Notes: a model not told the origin generated them from the letters alone. Positions 1 to 7,242 are shown, counted from the stretch's first letter. The stretch is 11,688 nucleotides of DNA from an uncultured Faecalibacterium sp. (GCA_900765705.1 CAAFSR010000204.1:1-11688), one strand, 5' to 3'. A program made the numbers and translations.

Positions 1-280
1 GGTTGGCATTCACCAGCGTAAGCCGCGCGTCTGCGGCATCGAATACATAGCCGGTGCCATCGTACACGCTGGCCGCGAATACCTTGGGCCCGGCCAGCAG
101 GCCGTGCACCTTGGGCAGCAGCCACAGAATGCCGCCGGTCAGCAGCACCACCACTGCAGCGCAACCGGCCAGAAACAGCACCCAGTTGCGGGCCAGCCGC
201 AGCATTTTGCGGCGCTTCCATTGTTGATAGGTCAGGCGCTTATCAGCAGGCGCTCTGGAGGTACGGGTGGGTTCACTCAT
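1..280 (-). CDS. Membrane-anchored protein, 5' part only; probable VanY/M15-type D,D-carboxypeptidase
   Basis: The first 93 codons are visible; the rest lies beyond the left edge. The ATG at 278-280 follows AAGGAG at a normal distance, so the start is well supported. The protein has a basic cytoplasmic tail of about 32 residues (WKRRKMLRLAR at 21-31), one membrane segment at about 33-55, and an external part. The visible end reads RLTLVNAN. Gram-positive VanY/DacB-like M15 peptidases carry an LVN(A/R)-x-(N/H)PLP entry to the catalytic domain just after the anchor, and this resembles it. No zinc-binding residue is visible, so the enzyme class is inferred from topology and that short motif. Such enzymes trim the terminal D-Ala from peptidoglycan stem peptides outside the membrane. 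It is transcribed separately from the lysC operon, with its own promoter after the operon terminator. Any other single-pass envelope protein remains possible. Confidence 0.6.
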   Translation of the reverse strand, partial: MSEPTRTSRAPADKRLTYQQWKRRKMLRLARNWVLFLAGCAAVVVLLTGGILWLLPKVHGLLAGPKVFAASVYDGTGYVFDAADARLTLVNAN

Positions 281-340
281 GCGGCGGGGCTCCTTTTCGG
301 CGTTGTTGCAGCGCCGGTGCGCCGCACAGATTCAAACTAT

Positions 341-369
341 ATTATACACCCCTTTGCAATTTGTGTAAA
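341..369 (-). promoter_or_regulatory. Sigma-A promoter of the 1-280 gene
   Basis: On the minus strand, TTTACA (369-364) is followed after exactly 17 bases by a perfect TATAAT (346-341). Transcription would start near 334, giving an untranslated leader of about 54 bases. The -35 box lies only about 13 bases beyond the T-run of the preceding terminator. Confidence 0.8.
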
Positions 370-382
370 CGCCGCCGTGTGT

Positions 383-423
383 AAAAAAATTATGACCTGC
401 CCGCCCCGGCAGGGGCAGACAGG
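383..423 (-). terminator. Intrinsic terminator of the hom-thrB-lysC operon
   Basis: The arms at 412-423 and 396-407 form a 12-bp stem (ten Watson-Crick and two G-U pairs) with a 4-base loop. On the minus strand the stem is followed by ATAA-type sequence and seven Ts (389-383). It starts about 25 bases after the lysC stop codon and separates the amino-acid operon from the 1-280 gene. Confidence 0.9.
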
Positions 424-447
424 CCATAAACTGAAATTTTACGCAGA

Positions 448-909
448 TCAGTCAAACAGCATATCATGGATGGCGCTGACGGCCTTATCGGCATCGGCGC
501 GGTCGATGATGCAGGAGATCTTGATCTCGCTGGTGGAGATCATTTTGATGTTGATATTGTTGTTGGACAATGCCTCAAACATCTTAGAGGCAACGCCGCT
601 GTGGCTCTGCATACCGGCACCCACAATGGAGACCTTGGCGCAGGTGGTATCCACGCTGACATTGCTGAAGTGTGCGCTGTCCTTCAGCACACGCATGGCC
701 AGCTCGGCTTCGCTCTCGGCACAGGTAAAGCTGATATCCTTCATGCCGTCACGGCCGGTGGACTGCAGGATGATGTCCACGTTGATATTCTTCTGTGCCA
801 GCAGACCGAAGATCTTAAAGCTCATGCCCGGCTCATCGGGAACGTTGAGAATCGTGATAACAGCAACATCGGTGTCCTTGGCAACACCCTTGATCAGCAT
901 ACCTTCCAT
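448..909 (-). CDS. Possible separately translated beta (ACT) subunit of aspartokinase
   Basis: In frame inside lysC, the ATG at 907-909 (Met247) is preceded by AAGGAGG (927-921) with an 11-base spacer. Translation from it would give 153 residues containing only the two ACT domains. In B. subtilis AKII and C. glutamicum aspartokinase, the beta subunit starts at the matching place, just before the first ACT domain, and assembles with alpha. The site lies in the linker between the kinase and ACT domains, exactly where this arrangement predicts. The spacer is somewhat longer than the optimum, so this is a supported inference, not a certainty. Confidence 0.5.
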   Translation of the reverse strand: MEGMLIKGVAKDTDVAVITILNVPDEPGMSFKIFGLLAQKNINVDIILQSTGRDGMKDISFTCAESEAELAMRVLKDSAHFSNVSVDTTCAKVSIVGAGMQSHSGVASKMFEALSNNNINIKMISTSEIKISCIIDRADADKAVSAIHDMLFD

Positions 910-1647
910 GTCCTTTGTAACCTCCTTAACCACCGTACCCGGGATGGGGTTCAGGCTGGAGAGTACCTCCAGCTCCACATTGTACTTTTTGGCCAGTTCC
1001 ACGCTGCGGTTGTTCAGCACCTGTGCGCCCAGAGATGCCAGCTCCAGCATCTCGTCAAAGGTGATCTCCTCCAGCCTGCGGGTGTTGCGCACCTTGCGCG
1101 GGTCGGCGGTGTAAACGCCCTCCACATCCGTATAGATCTGGCAGCGGTCGGCGTGCAGGGCTGCAGCAATAGCCACAGCGCTGGTATCGGAGCCGCCGCG
1201 GCCAAGGGTGGTGATATCGTCCAGCTTGTTCAGGCCCTGAAAGCCTGCCACCACCACCACGCGGTTGCGCTCCAGCTCCGAGGAGATCCGCTCGGTCTCC
1301 AGCCGGGTGATGCGCGCCTTGGTGTAGGCGCGGTCGGTGCGGAAGCCTGCCTGCCAGCCGGTCAGGCTGATGGCATGGCAGCCCAGTTCGTTCAGTGCCA
1401 TGGCCAGCAGCGCGATGCTGATCTGCTCGCCGGAGGCAAGCAGCATATCCATCTCACGCGCCGAGGGGTTGTGGGTGATCTCCCCTGCCTTGGCGATCAG
1501 GTCATCGGTGGTGTCGCCCTGTGCGGAGACTACCACCACTACATCATTGCCCGCGTTGTGGGTGTTGGCCACGATCCGCGCAACGTTGAAGATACGGTCA
1601 CGGTCCTTTACGGAAGAACCGCCGAATTTCTGTACGATCAACGCCAT
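448..1647 (-). CDS. lysC: Aspartate kinase (aspartokinase), ACT-regulated
   Basis: Phosphorylates aspartate to 4-aspartyl phosphate, the first step to threonine, lysine and methionine. The 399 residues match the usual length of monofunctional two-ACT aspartokinases. The kinase domain shows KFGGSSV (7-13), SAQGDTTDDL (41-50), ASGEQIS (71-77), GRGGSDTSAV (149-158) and YTDVEGVYTADPR (172-184). Two ACT domains follow at about 264-325 and 335-399 and would bind feedback amino acids; which ones cannot be told from sequence. The ATG at 1645-1647 follows GAGGAG about 11 bases upstream. It is the last gene of the operon, 82 bases after thrB, and that gap carries a GC hairpin but no recognisable promoter. 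An internal Met at residue 247 has its own strong ribosome site, suggesting that an alpha and a beta chain are both made, as in Bacillus subtilis LysC and Corynebacterium Ask. Confidence 0.95.
   Translation of the reverse strand: MALIVQKFGGSSVKDRDRIFNVARIVANTHNAGNDVVVVVSAQGDTTDDLIAKAGEITHNPSAREMDMLLASGEQISIALLAMALNELGCHAISLTGWQAGFRTDRAYTKARITRLETERISSELERNRVVVVAGFQGLNKLDDITTLGRGGSDTSAVAIAAALHADRCQIYTDVEGVYTADPRKVRNTRRLEEITFDEMLELASLGAQVLNNRSVELAKKYNVELEVLSSLNPIPGTVVKEVTKDMEGMLIKGVAKDTDVAVITILNVPDEPGMSFKIFGLLAQKNINVDIILQSTGRDGMKDISFTCAESEAELAMRVLKDSAHFSNVSVDTTCAKVSIVGAGMQSHSGVASKMFEALSNNNINIKMISTSEIKISCIIDRADADKAVSAIHDMLFD
921..927 (-). promoter_or_regulatory. Internal Shine-Dalgarno within lysC
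   Basis: The minus strand reads AAGGAGG across codons for Lys-Glu-Val (residues 241-243), 11 bases before the Met247 ATG. A full seven-base match to the anti-SD inside a coding region is rare and probably functional here. Confidence 0.55.
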
Positions 1648-1669
1648 ATCTTGTCACTCTCCTCTTTAC

Positions 1670-1688
1670 GCCCCGCGCTTGCGGGGGC
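1670..1688 (-). other. GC hairpin in the thrB-lysC gap
   Basis: The bases 1671-1676 (CCCCGC) pair with 1681-1686 (GCGGGG) around a 4-base loop. No T-run follows on the minus strand, so it is not a terminator. It lies about 10 bases upstream of the lysC ribosome site and could affect mRNA stability or lysC translation. Confidence 0.4.
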
Positions 1689-1729
1689 TTGCCGGGCGGA
1701 AGCGGTATTGCACTTCCCTTACCCGTTTA

Positions 1730-2635
1730 TCATTCCACGGTTGCGCCGGTGTTATCGGCATCCAGCCGCAACAGTGTAAATGCTTCACATCCGTCCAGAC
1801 CTTCCAACAGCTCCAGACCTTTTTCCAGCTTGGAATAGAACTTTTCGGCCTCGGCCTTTTCCGCCACAGCCATTACGGTGCTGCCTGCGCCGGACACATA
1901 CACGGCCTTTGCGCCGCACAGCCGCGCCATATCGAACACCTCGCGGGAGCCGGGCATCAGGGGCATCCGGTACTGCTGATGCAGCTTATCCTCGGTGGCA
2001 ATGGCCAGCAGGTCGTGCCGGCCTTCGCAGAAGGCTGCGGGCACCAGCGCGGCACGGGACAGGTTATACACCGCATCCTTGTGGGATACCTCCTTGGGCA
2101 GAGCCGCGCGGGCCGCCTCGGTCAGCAGCTTGTAGTCCGGCACGATGGCGGCAAAGCAGAGGCTTTCATCCACATTCCGCTTGACTGAATACACCTTGCC
2201 GTCCTCGAACACGCTGCTGGTCAGGCCGCCCAGCAGCGCCGGAGCCACGTTATCGGGATGTCCCTCAATGGCCGTTGCCAGCGTGAGCAGCTCCTGCGTG
2301 TTGAGCACATCGCCCAGCATCCGGTTTGCTCCCAGCAGACCTGCAATGATGCAGGCCGAAGAAGAGCCCAGACCCCGCGCCATGGGAATGGGGTTCGTCT
2401 GGGTGATCTTGAGGGGCGGGATCTGCTTGCCAACTTTTTCGAACAGGCCCTTGGCGGAGCGGTACACGAGGTTCGACTCGCCGCGGGGGATGCGGGTGCC
2501 ATCCGATGCCGAGATCTCCAGCACCTCGCTGTCCTCAAAGGTGACCGTGTTGTACAACGTAACTGCCAGACCCAGCGCATCGAAGCCGGAGCCTACGTTG
2601 GCGCTGGTGGCAGGGACCGAAACCTTGATCTTCAT
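1730..2635 (-). CDS. thrB: Homoserine kinase (GHMP kinase family)
   Basis: Phosphorylates homoserine to O-phosphohomoserine, the substrate of threonine synthase. At 301 residues it has the family's normal length. It shows the N-terminal GHMP signature PATSANVGSGFDALG (8-22), the ATP-binding PMARGLGSSSACIIAG (84-99), EGHPDNVAPALLGG (124-137) and the C-terminal SGAGSTVMAV (248-257). The ATG at 2633-2635 follows AAAGGAA at about 9 bases, and the protein starts as family members do (MKIKVSVPATSAN). It lies 18 bases after hom, so the two are co-transcribed and perhaps translationally coupled. No threonine synthase gene is in the window. Confidence 0.96.
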   Translation of the reverse strand: MKIKVSVPATSANVGSGFDALGLAVTLYNTVTFEDSEVLEISASDGTRIPRGESNLVYRSAKGLFEKVGKQIPPLKITQTNPIPMARGLGSSSACIIAGLLGANRMLGDVLNTQELLTLATAIEGHPDNVAPALLGGLTSSVFEDGKVYSVKRNVDESLCFAAIVPDYKLLTEAARAALPKEVSHKDAVYNLSRAALVPAAFCEGRHDLLAIATEDKLHQQYRMPLMPGSREVFDMARLCGAKAVYVSGAGSTVMAVAEKAEAEKFYSKLEKGLELLEGLDGCEAFTLLRLDADNTGATVE

Positions 2636-2653
2636 TGCCGCAGTTCCTTTCCG

Positions 2654-3889
2654 TTACACTTCCTCAGGCAGACGCTTGAGCATCAGCTTCACGCTGCCGC
2701 CCACGGCCTCCACCTTGCGCGCGGCCTCTGCCAGCGCACGCTCGTCGGCGCGCTCCACAAAGTAGGCGCAGCCCTCGTACCGCTCATCCACCACCTTGCC
2801 GTAGCCGTAGATAGCCTCCACCACAGCGGGTGCAATGCCCGCCACACGCACATAATATGCAGCGGGGGCCGGGTCGGTGAGCATACCGTCCACCGGGTCT
2901 GCAGGCTGCCAGAACAGGCTGTCGTGCACCTGCGCGCCGTTTTTCAGCGCATCCACCACGTCTGCCACCACGGCGCTGGCGGTGGGCAGCTTGCCTGCGC
3001 CCTTGCCGTAGAACACCACGTCGCCCAGCATATCGCCCTTGACCAGCACTGCATTGAACACATCGTCCACGCTGGCCAGCTGGTTTGCCTTGGGCACAAG
3101 GCACGGCTCTACACCGGCAGCTACGCTGCCATCCTTGCCAAGCTTCATCCATGCGATCAGCTTGATAACGCAGCCCAGCTTTTCGGCGCTGGCCACATCG
3201 GCGGTGGTAATGGCCCGGATGCCCCGGGTGGGAATGTTCTGGGGGTAGATCTGGTGGCCGCATACCATGGAGGACAGGATGGCGATCTTGCGGCAGGCGT
3301 CGCGGCCGTCCACATCATCGCTGGGGTCCTTGGTCTCGGCGTAGCCCAGCTCCTGCGCAATGTGCAGCGCATCCTCAAAGTCAAGACCCTCCCGCACCAT
3401 CTTGGTGAGCATGAAATTGGTGGTACCGTTCACGATGCCCTCCACCTCGGTGATGACGTTGGCCGCCAGACACTGGTGCATGGGGGTGATGATCGGCGTA
3501 CCGCCGCCCACAGAGGCCTCGAACAGGAAGGCGCAGTCGTGCTGCTTTGCCAGTGCCAGCAGTTCTGCGCCGTAGGTAGCCACCATCTCCTTGTTGGAAG
3601 TGCACACGCTACGGCCGTTCTCCAGACACGCCTTGACGTAGGGGTAAGCAAAGCGGGTGCCGCCAATGGTCTCTACCACCACCCGGATCTCCGGGTCCTG
3701 CAGGATCACGTCGATATTCTTGACCACCAGCGGCTCCACGGGGTTGCCGGTAAAGTCCTTCGGGTCCAGAATGTACTTTACCTCCACCGGTTCGCCAGCC
3801 CGGCGGGAGACACTTGCGGCATTGCGGCGCAGCACCTCGTACACGCCGCTGCCCACCGTGCCAAAGCCCAGAATTGCAATTTTAGCCAT
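2654..3889 (-). CDS. hom: Homoserine dehydrogenase
   Basis: Reduces aspartate semialdehyde to homoserine with NAD(P)H. The 411 residues show the Rossmann motif GFGTVGSG (8-15), TSNKE (97-101), EASVGGGTPI (124-133), GIVNGTTNFML (151-161), the active-site stretch GYAETKDPSDDVDGRDACRK (182-201, including the family's conserved acidic residues and lysine) and YGKGAGKLPTASAVVAD (294-310). The C-terminal region, from about residue 345 (YYVRVAG), occupies the place of the regulatory ACT domain but lacks the usual D-x-PGV loop, so it appears degenerate. The ATG at 3887-3889 follows GAGGGAAAG. It is 26 bases downstream of the ACT/PheB-type gene and 18 bases upstream of thrB, within one operon. Confidence 0.96.
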   Translation of the reverse strand: MAKIAILGFGTVGSGVYEVLRRNAASVSRRAGEPVEVKYILDPKDFTGNPVEPLVVKNIDVILQDPEIRVVVETIGGTRFAYPYVKACLENGRSVCTSNKEMVATYGAELLALAKQHDCAFLFEASVGGGTPIITPMHQCLAANVITEVEGIVNGTTNFMLTKMVREGLDFEDALHIAQELGYAETKDPSDDVDGRDACRKIAILSSMVCGHQIYPQNIPTRGIRAITTADVASAEKLGCVIKLIAWMKLGKDGSVAAGVEPCLVPKANQLASVDDVFNAVLVKGDMLGDVVFYGKGAGKLPTASAVVADVVDALKNGAQVHDSLFWQPADPVDGMLTDPAPAAYYVRVAGIAPAVVEAIYGYGKVVDERYEGCAYFVERADERALAEAARKVEAVGGSVKLMLKRLPEEV

Positions 3890-3915
3890 ACTCTCTTTCC
3901 CTCGTTTCCTGTTCG

Positions 3916-4347
3916 TTACAGGTTATACCCACAGCGCACACCCACGACCATGCGCTGGCGCGAAAGCTTTTCGGTTAGCTCCTCCGGGGACATCTGCATG
4001 GTGTCGGTGCGGATGGTGACCGCCACCAGCGCAGCCCCGTTTTCCGGGGTGGACTGGTTGATGGTCACAATGCTGGCACCTGCGGCGCTGATGCCCGCCA
4101 GAAGGCTTTGCAGCGCACCGGTCTCGTCCCGCAGGGTGGCCATGACCGTGATCACCTCACGGCCATTCTCAGAATCAAAGATACAATCCTTATACTTATA
4201 AAACGCACTGCGCGAAAGCTCTACAGCCCGGGTCGCAGCCGAAATGCTGCGGGCTTCTCCGCTGGCCAGCAGCTCCTTGGCGCGTACCACCTTGAGAAAG
4301 ACCTCCGGCAGCACCTGCGCATCCACCAGATAAAAACGGCGTTCCAA
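3916..4347 (-). CDS. pheB: ACT-domain protein of the PheB / UPF0735 family
   Basis: A short protein with an N-terminal helix-turn-helix-like part, including the family hallmark LSRSAFYKYKD (about residues 45-55), and a C-terminal ACT domain (from about residue 66, VITVMATLRDETGAL, to the end). Family members sit beside hom-thrB or pheA in Firmicutes and are thought to regulate amino-acid genes or enzymes; direct evidence is thin. I prefer the TTG at 4345-4347 (143 residues). GAGGTGA lies 5 bases before it, and the resulting N-terminus (ERRFYLVDAQVLPE) matches the family's start. The GTG at 4354-4356 (146 residues, same frame) would have its ribosome site touching the start codon, because that GTG is itself part of the SD. 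It is the first gene of the aspartate operon, and its partial DNA-binding look makes autoregulation plausible but unproven. Confidence 0.88.
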   Translation of the reverse strand: MERRFYLVDAQVLPEVFLKVVRAKELLASGEARSISAATRAVELSRSAFYKYKDCIFDSENGREVITVMATLRDETGALQSLLAGISAAGASIVTINQSTPENGAALVAVTIRTDTMQMSPEELTEKLSRQRMVVGVRCGYNL

Positions 4348-4362
4348 CTTGTTCACCTCTCA

Positions 4363-4374
4363 AACACAAGTGTT
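4363..4374. repeat. 12-bp near-palindrome in the thr-operon leader
   Basis: AACAC and GTGTT flank a 2-base centre (4363-4374). The site falls just after the predicted transcription start (about 4380) and before the ribosome site, where a repressor could bind. It is short enough to be chance. Confidence 0.3.
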
Positions 4375-4386
4375 CTTGCAGAGAAT

Positions 4387-4415
4387 ATAATAGCATCCGA
4401 ACCCCTGCAATGCAA
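4387..4415 (-). promoter_or_regulatory. Promoter of the ACT-hom-thrB-lysC operon
   Basis: On the minus strand, TTGCAT (4415-4410), a 17-base spacer and TATTAT (4392-4387), preceded by TGC as an extended -10. The -35 is weak (3 of 6), and the extended -10 would compensate. Transcription would begin near 4380, giving a leader of only about 30 bases, too short for a classical attenuator. Confidence 0.65.
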
Positions 4416-4431
4416 GAGCCCGGATGCTATT
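4389..4431. repeat. Perfect 11-bp inverted repeat spanning the thr-operon promoter
   Basis: AATAGCATCCG (4389-4399) and CGGATGCTATT (4421-4431) are exact reverse complements, 21 bases apart. The downstream arm contains the extended -10 and the spacer contains the -35. It could be an operator for a dimeric regulator. It could also be a terminator for the preceding PBP gene, which ends about 90 bases upstream, but the following minus-strand sequence (ATATTCTC) is a poor U-tract. Confidence 0.6.
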
Positions 4432-4519
4432 TTGTCACTTTGTCCAGTTTTGTCTTGTGAAGTGCGCCCCGTCCTTGCCGGATTTTCAGCAAAGGGACGA
4501 AAAAGTACGATTTTTGCCC

Positions 4520-7057
4520 TTACTCTGTGTCCAGAGCGCTGGTGTCCGTGGGGATGACCGGCTGGGTGGGCACAGCGCTGTCTGCGTCCCCGGCAGCAGC
4601 CTGCGGTGCACTGTGGGAGTAGGTGCAGGTATCGGGCAGGTCCTCGGCGCGGTAGTAGCCAACAGCAGTGCTCGGGCAGCCTGCACCGGCCAGAAGGCCG
4701 CTCTGGGTGCAGTAGCGGCGCTCCACTACGCCTGCAGAGGTGGGGAACGCCTTGTAGGGCAGGTCTGCCTGTGCCTGCTCCATCAGCGCCTTCCACGCCG
4801 TTACGCAGGTGCGGGTCTTGGCCTGCTGCTTAGACAGCGTCTTGGTCATATCGTAGGGTGCATCGTAGCCCCACCACACTGCGGTAACGTAGTAGGGCGT
4901 GCCGCCCACGAACCACAGGTCCTTCTCATCGCTGGCCGTACCGGTCTTACCAAAGGCCTCCATGCCGTTGGAGTTGGGGTAACGGCCGCTGGCAGTACCT
5001 ACGCTGGAGAACAGAACGTTCTTCAGCAGACGGTTCATGATATAGGCGGTATCAGGGGTCAGTGCCTGATAGCTGGTGGCGTTGTTTTCCAGATAGATGT
5101 TGCCGTCCCGGTCCAGCACACGGGTGTACAGGTGCGGGGTGGTGTACTCGCCATCATAGAAGATCTGGAAGGCTGCGGCCAGTGCCATGGGGGTAACGCC
5201 CTTGGTCTGGCTGCCCATGACCATCTGCGCCAGACCCACGTCGTTGGTGGGGTCCAGCGTGTTCAGTTGCAAGGTGTTGTAGACGAAGTTGAAGATGTTG
5301 CTTGCGCCCACAAGGTCGCCCACGCGAACCGCGATGGTGTTCAGCGAGCGGGCAAGGCCGTTCCACAGCGGGACGTCGCTGCCATCGCCGTAGTTGCCGC
5401 CGTAGTTGCGCGGCCAGCTGCGCCATGCGTTGGGGTAAGCGCGGAGCTGTTTATCAGAAAGGCCCATCAGGCCGTTTTTGCGGCAATAGTCCTCGTCCCG
5501 GATGATCATATCCTGCTTCTGGTACAGGGGGGAGTTGTTGAGCATGGTGGACCAGTTGACCAGACCGTACTCAACGCCCAGTGCGTACGCACCGATGGGC
5601 TTGATGGTAGAGCCTGTCTGCCGCTCCACGTTGTAGGCGCGGTTCAGGGAAAGGCTCTTGGTCTTTTCGCCCAAGCCGCCCACAATGGCCAGCACGTTGC
5701 CGTCATAATCCAGCGTGACCATGGCAGCCTGCGTGCGCACGTTGCGGTAGTAGTAGACGGTGCCGTCCTCGCCGGTGCGGGTCTTGGGGGTGCCGTCCTC
5801 GTTGAACACCTGCACATCATCGTCCGAAATGGAGGTGACCTCTTCTTCATGCCAGCCCGCCGGGAAGTAAGCATCGTCGGTGTTCAGCATCAGGTTCTCC
5901 ATCTGGGACTGCAGCTTGGTGTTGACGGTAGCCTCGATGGTAAAGCCGCCGGTGTAAAGCAGCTTCTGCGCCTCAGACTCGCTGATATTCTCCTTGGTCA
6001 TGATGTCCTGCACGACCTCGTTGAACAGTGCATCGGTGAAGTAGGAGGTAACGGTGCTGGGCTTTTTGCCGCTGTCCTCTTCGGCCAGCACAAGGGGCTG
6101 GGCAGCGCCGGCGCGGTATTCTTCCTCGCTGATGATGCCCTGCTGCCACATATTGTACATGATGAAGTTGCGGCGGTTGATCAGGTTTTCGGGGTTCGTA
6201 TAGGGGTTATAATTGGTGGGGTTTTTGGTAATGGAAGCAATAGTGGCGCACTCCCACAGGCTCAGCTGACTGACATCCTTGTTGAAGTACTCGTTGGCCG
6301 CCGTCTGCACACCCTGAATGGTGCCGGTAAAGCTGATGGTGTTCAGGTAGGCTTCCAGAATAGTCTCCTTGGAGTAGCTGCGGCTCAGGCAGAGCGCGCG
6401 GTAGATCTCGCGCAGCTTGCGCAGCGCGCCCTGAATGCCGCTGGCGCTGTTGTCATCGGTCAGGTTCTTGATGAGCTGCTGCTCCAGCGTGGATGCGCCC
6501 TGCTTGGAGCTGTAGATGGGCAGCAGGTACTCGTTGATCATTGCGCCGATGGTGCGCTTGAAGTTGACACCGGGCTCTGAGTAGAAGTCCTTATCCTCGG
6601 TGCAGATGAAAGCATACTGCAAATTGGAAGGGATCTGCTCAAGGTCTGCCCACACACGGTGGCTGTTGGAAGAGCGCAGGGTGGCATACTCCACCTGTGC
6701 GCCGGTATCCGGGTCGGTAGCAACCACCATACTGGACTGGCTCAGCTGGATGTTGTCCAGATCCAGCAGGTCACCGTCGTTGGCAGTAGCCTGCACCACA
6801 TAGTACACCATCCCCACAGCCACTACGCTGCCCAGCATAATGCCAAGGCAGAGCGCCGTGGCAATGGTGCGTCCGATGAACCGCAGGATGGGGTGCTTGC
6901 TTTTTTCCTTCGGCTGCTTGGGGCTTTTGGGCGCTTTGGGCGCGCGGGTACGGTTTTCCGCAGCGGGCTGTGCCTCGCGGCGGCTCTGGGATACATTGAC
7001 TTTACGTCCCACCGGGCGGGCAGGCTGCTCCTCGCCGCCCCGATGGATCTTTCTCAT
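4520..7057 (-). CDS. Class A penicillin-binding protein (bifunctional transglycosylase/transpeptidase, PBP1A type)
   Basis: Polymerises lipid II and cross-links the strands outside the membrane. Residue numbers follow the longest frame, GTG at 7135. A basic Lys/Pro-rich cytoplasmic tail precedes one membrane helix (about 86-114). The GT51 domain shows TEDKDF (179-184, catalytic Glu180), GASTLEQQ (213-220) and YSKETILEAYLN (254-265). The transpeptidase domain shows the catalytic serine in TGSTIKP (Ser509-x-x-Lys512), SLN (597-599) and KTG (730-732). A cysteine-containing tail (C809, C820, C837) and an Ala/Pro-rich end follow, as in clostridial PBP1A. The start is unresolved. The ATG at 7055-7057 (Met27) has no close SD; the GTG at 7133-7135 also lacks one; the only AGGAGG (7086-7081) is ideally spaced for an ATC at 7072-7070. 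It is monocistronic and divergent from the 7335 gene. Confidence 0.93.
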   Translation of the reverse strand: MRKIHRGGEEQPARPVGRKVNVSQSRREAQPAAENRTRAPKAPKSPKQPKEKSKHPILRFIGRTIATALCLGIMLGSVVAVGMVYYVVQATANDGDLLDLDNIQLSQSSMVVATDPDTGAQVEYATLRSSNSHRVWADLEQIPSNLQYAFICTEDKDFYSEPGVNFKRTIGAMINEYLLPIYSSKQGASTLEQQLIKNLTDDNSASGIQGALRKLREIYRALCLSRSYSKETILEAYLNTISFTGTIQGVQTAANEYFNKDVSQLSLWECATIASITKNPTNYNPYTNPENLINRRNFIMYNMWQQGIISEEEYRAGAAQPLVLAEEDSGKKPSTVTSYFTDALFNEVVQDIMTKENISESEAQKLLYTGGFTIEATVNTKLQSQMENLMLNTDDAYFPAGWHEEEVTSISDDDVQVFNEDGTPKTRTGEDGTVYYYRNVRTQAAMVTLDYDGNVLAIVGGLGEKTKSLSLNRAYNVERQTGSTIKPIGAYALGVEYGLVNWSTMLNNSPLYQKQDMIIRDEDYCRKNGLMGLSDKQLRAYPNAWRSWPRNYGGNYGDGSDVPLWNGLARSLNTIAVRVGDLVGASNIFNFVYNTLQLNTLDPTNDVGLAQMVMGSQTKGVTPMALAAAFQIFYDGEYTTPHLYTRVLDRDGNIYLENNATSYQALTPDTAYIMNRLLKNVLFSSVGTASGRYPNSNGMEAFGKTGTASDEKDLWFVGGTPYYVTAVWWGYDAPYDMTKTLSKQQAKTRTCVTAWKALMEQAQADLPYKAFPTSAGVVERRYCTQSGLLAGAGCPSTAVGYYRAEDLPDTCTYSHSAPQAAAGDADSAVPTQPVIPTDTSALDTE

Positions 7058-7172
7058 CTCATTGTTGGAGATAGGGATCGCCTCCTGACATTTCAAGACT
7101 GTTGCCGGGCATTGCTGCGCCGGGGTTTTATCCACATCGCTTGTAACACGAAACTTCTAACTGCAATACCAT

Positions 7173-7201
7173 ATTATAGCACGCGCACCCCAGCCGGGCA
7201 A
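7173..7201 (-). promoter_or_regulatory. Promoter of the PBP gene
   Basis: On the minus strand, TTGCCC (7201-7196), a 17-base spacer and a perfect TATAAT (7178-7173) with an upstream TGC extension. The start would be near 7166, giving a leader of about 30 to 110 bases depending on which start codon is used. Confidence 0.8.
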
Positions 7202-7236
7202 GAACCAATCTTTGTGCGCTGAGCAGACATAAATAG

Positions 7237-7242
7237 TATAAC
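7237..7242 (+). promoter_or_regulatory. Weak candidate -10 for the 7335 gene
   Basis: TATAAC (5 of 6) lies on the plus strand with TTGTGC 19 bases upstream (7212-7217). The spacing is poor. No better plus-strand promoter is visible in the 200-base divergent gap. Confidence 0.25.

Noticed and set aside
2258..4201. Long plus-strand open frames opposite thrB, hom and the ACT gene (also 4424-6580 and 466-1779)
   Set aside because: They are antisense to clearly recognisable enzymes, rich in His/Gln/Val-type shadow composition, and show no family motif. GC-rich genes often leave such frames open.
4432..4501. Inverted repeat CGTCC/GGACG after the PBP stop, considered as its terminator
   Set aside because: The stem is bulged and is followed by GGGGCGCAC with no T-run.
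4357..4519. T-box or threonine-attenuator leader before the aspartate operon
   Set aside because: The predicted leader is only about 30 bases, with no leader peptide, T-box motif or terminator/antiterminator pair.
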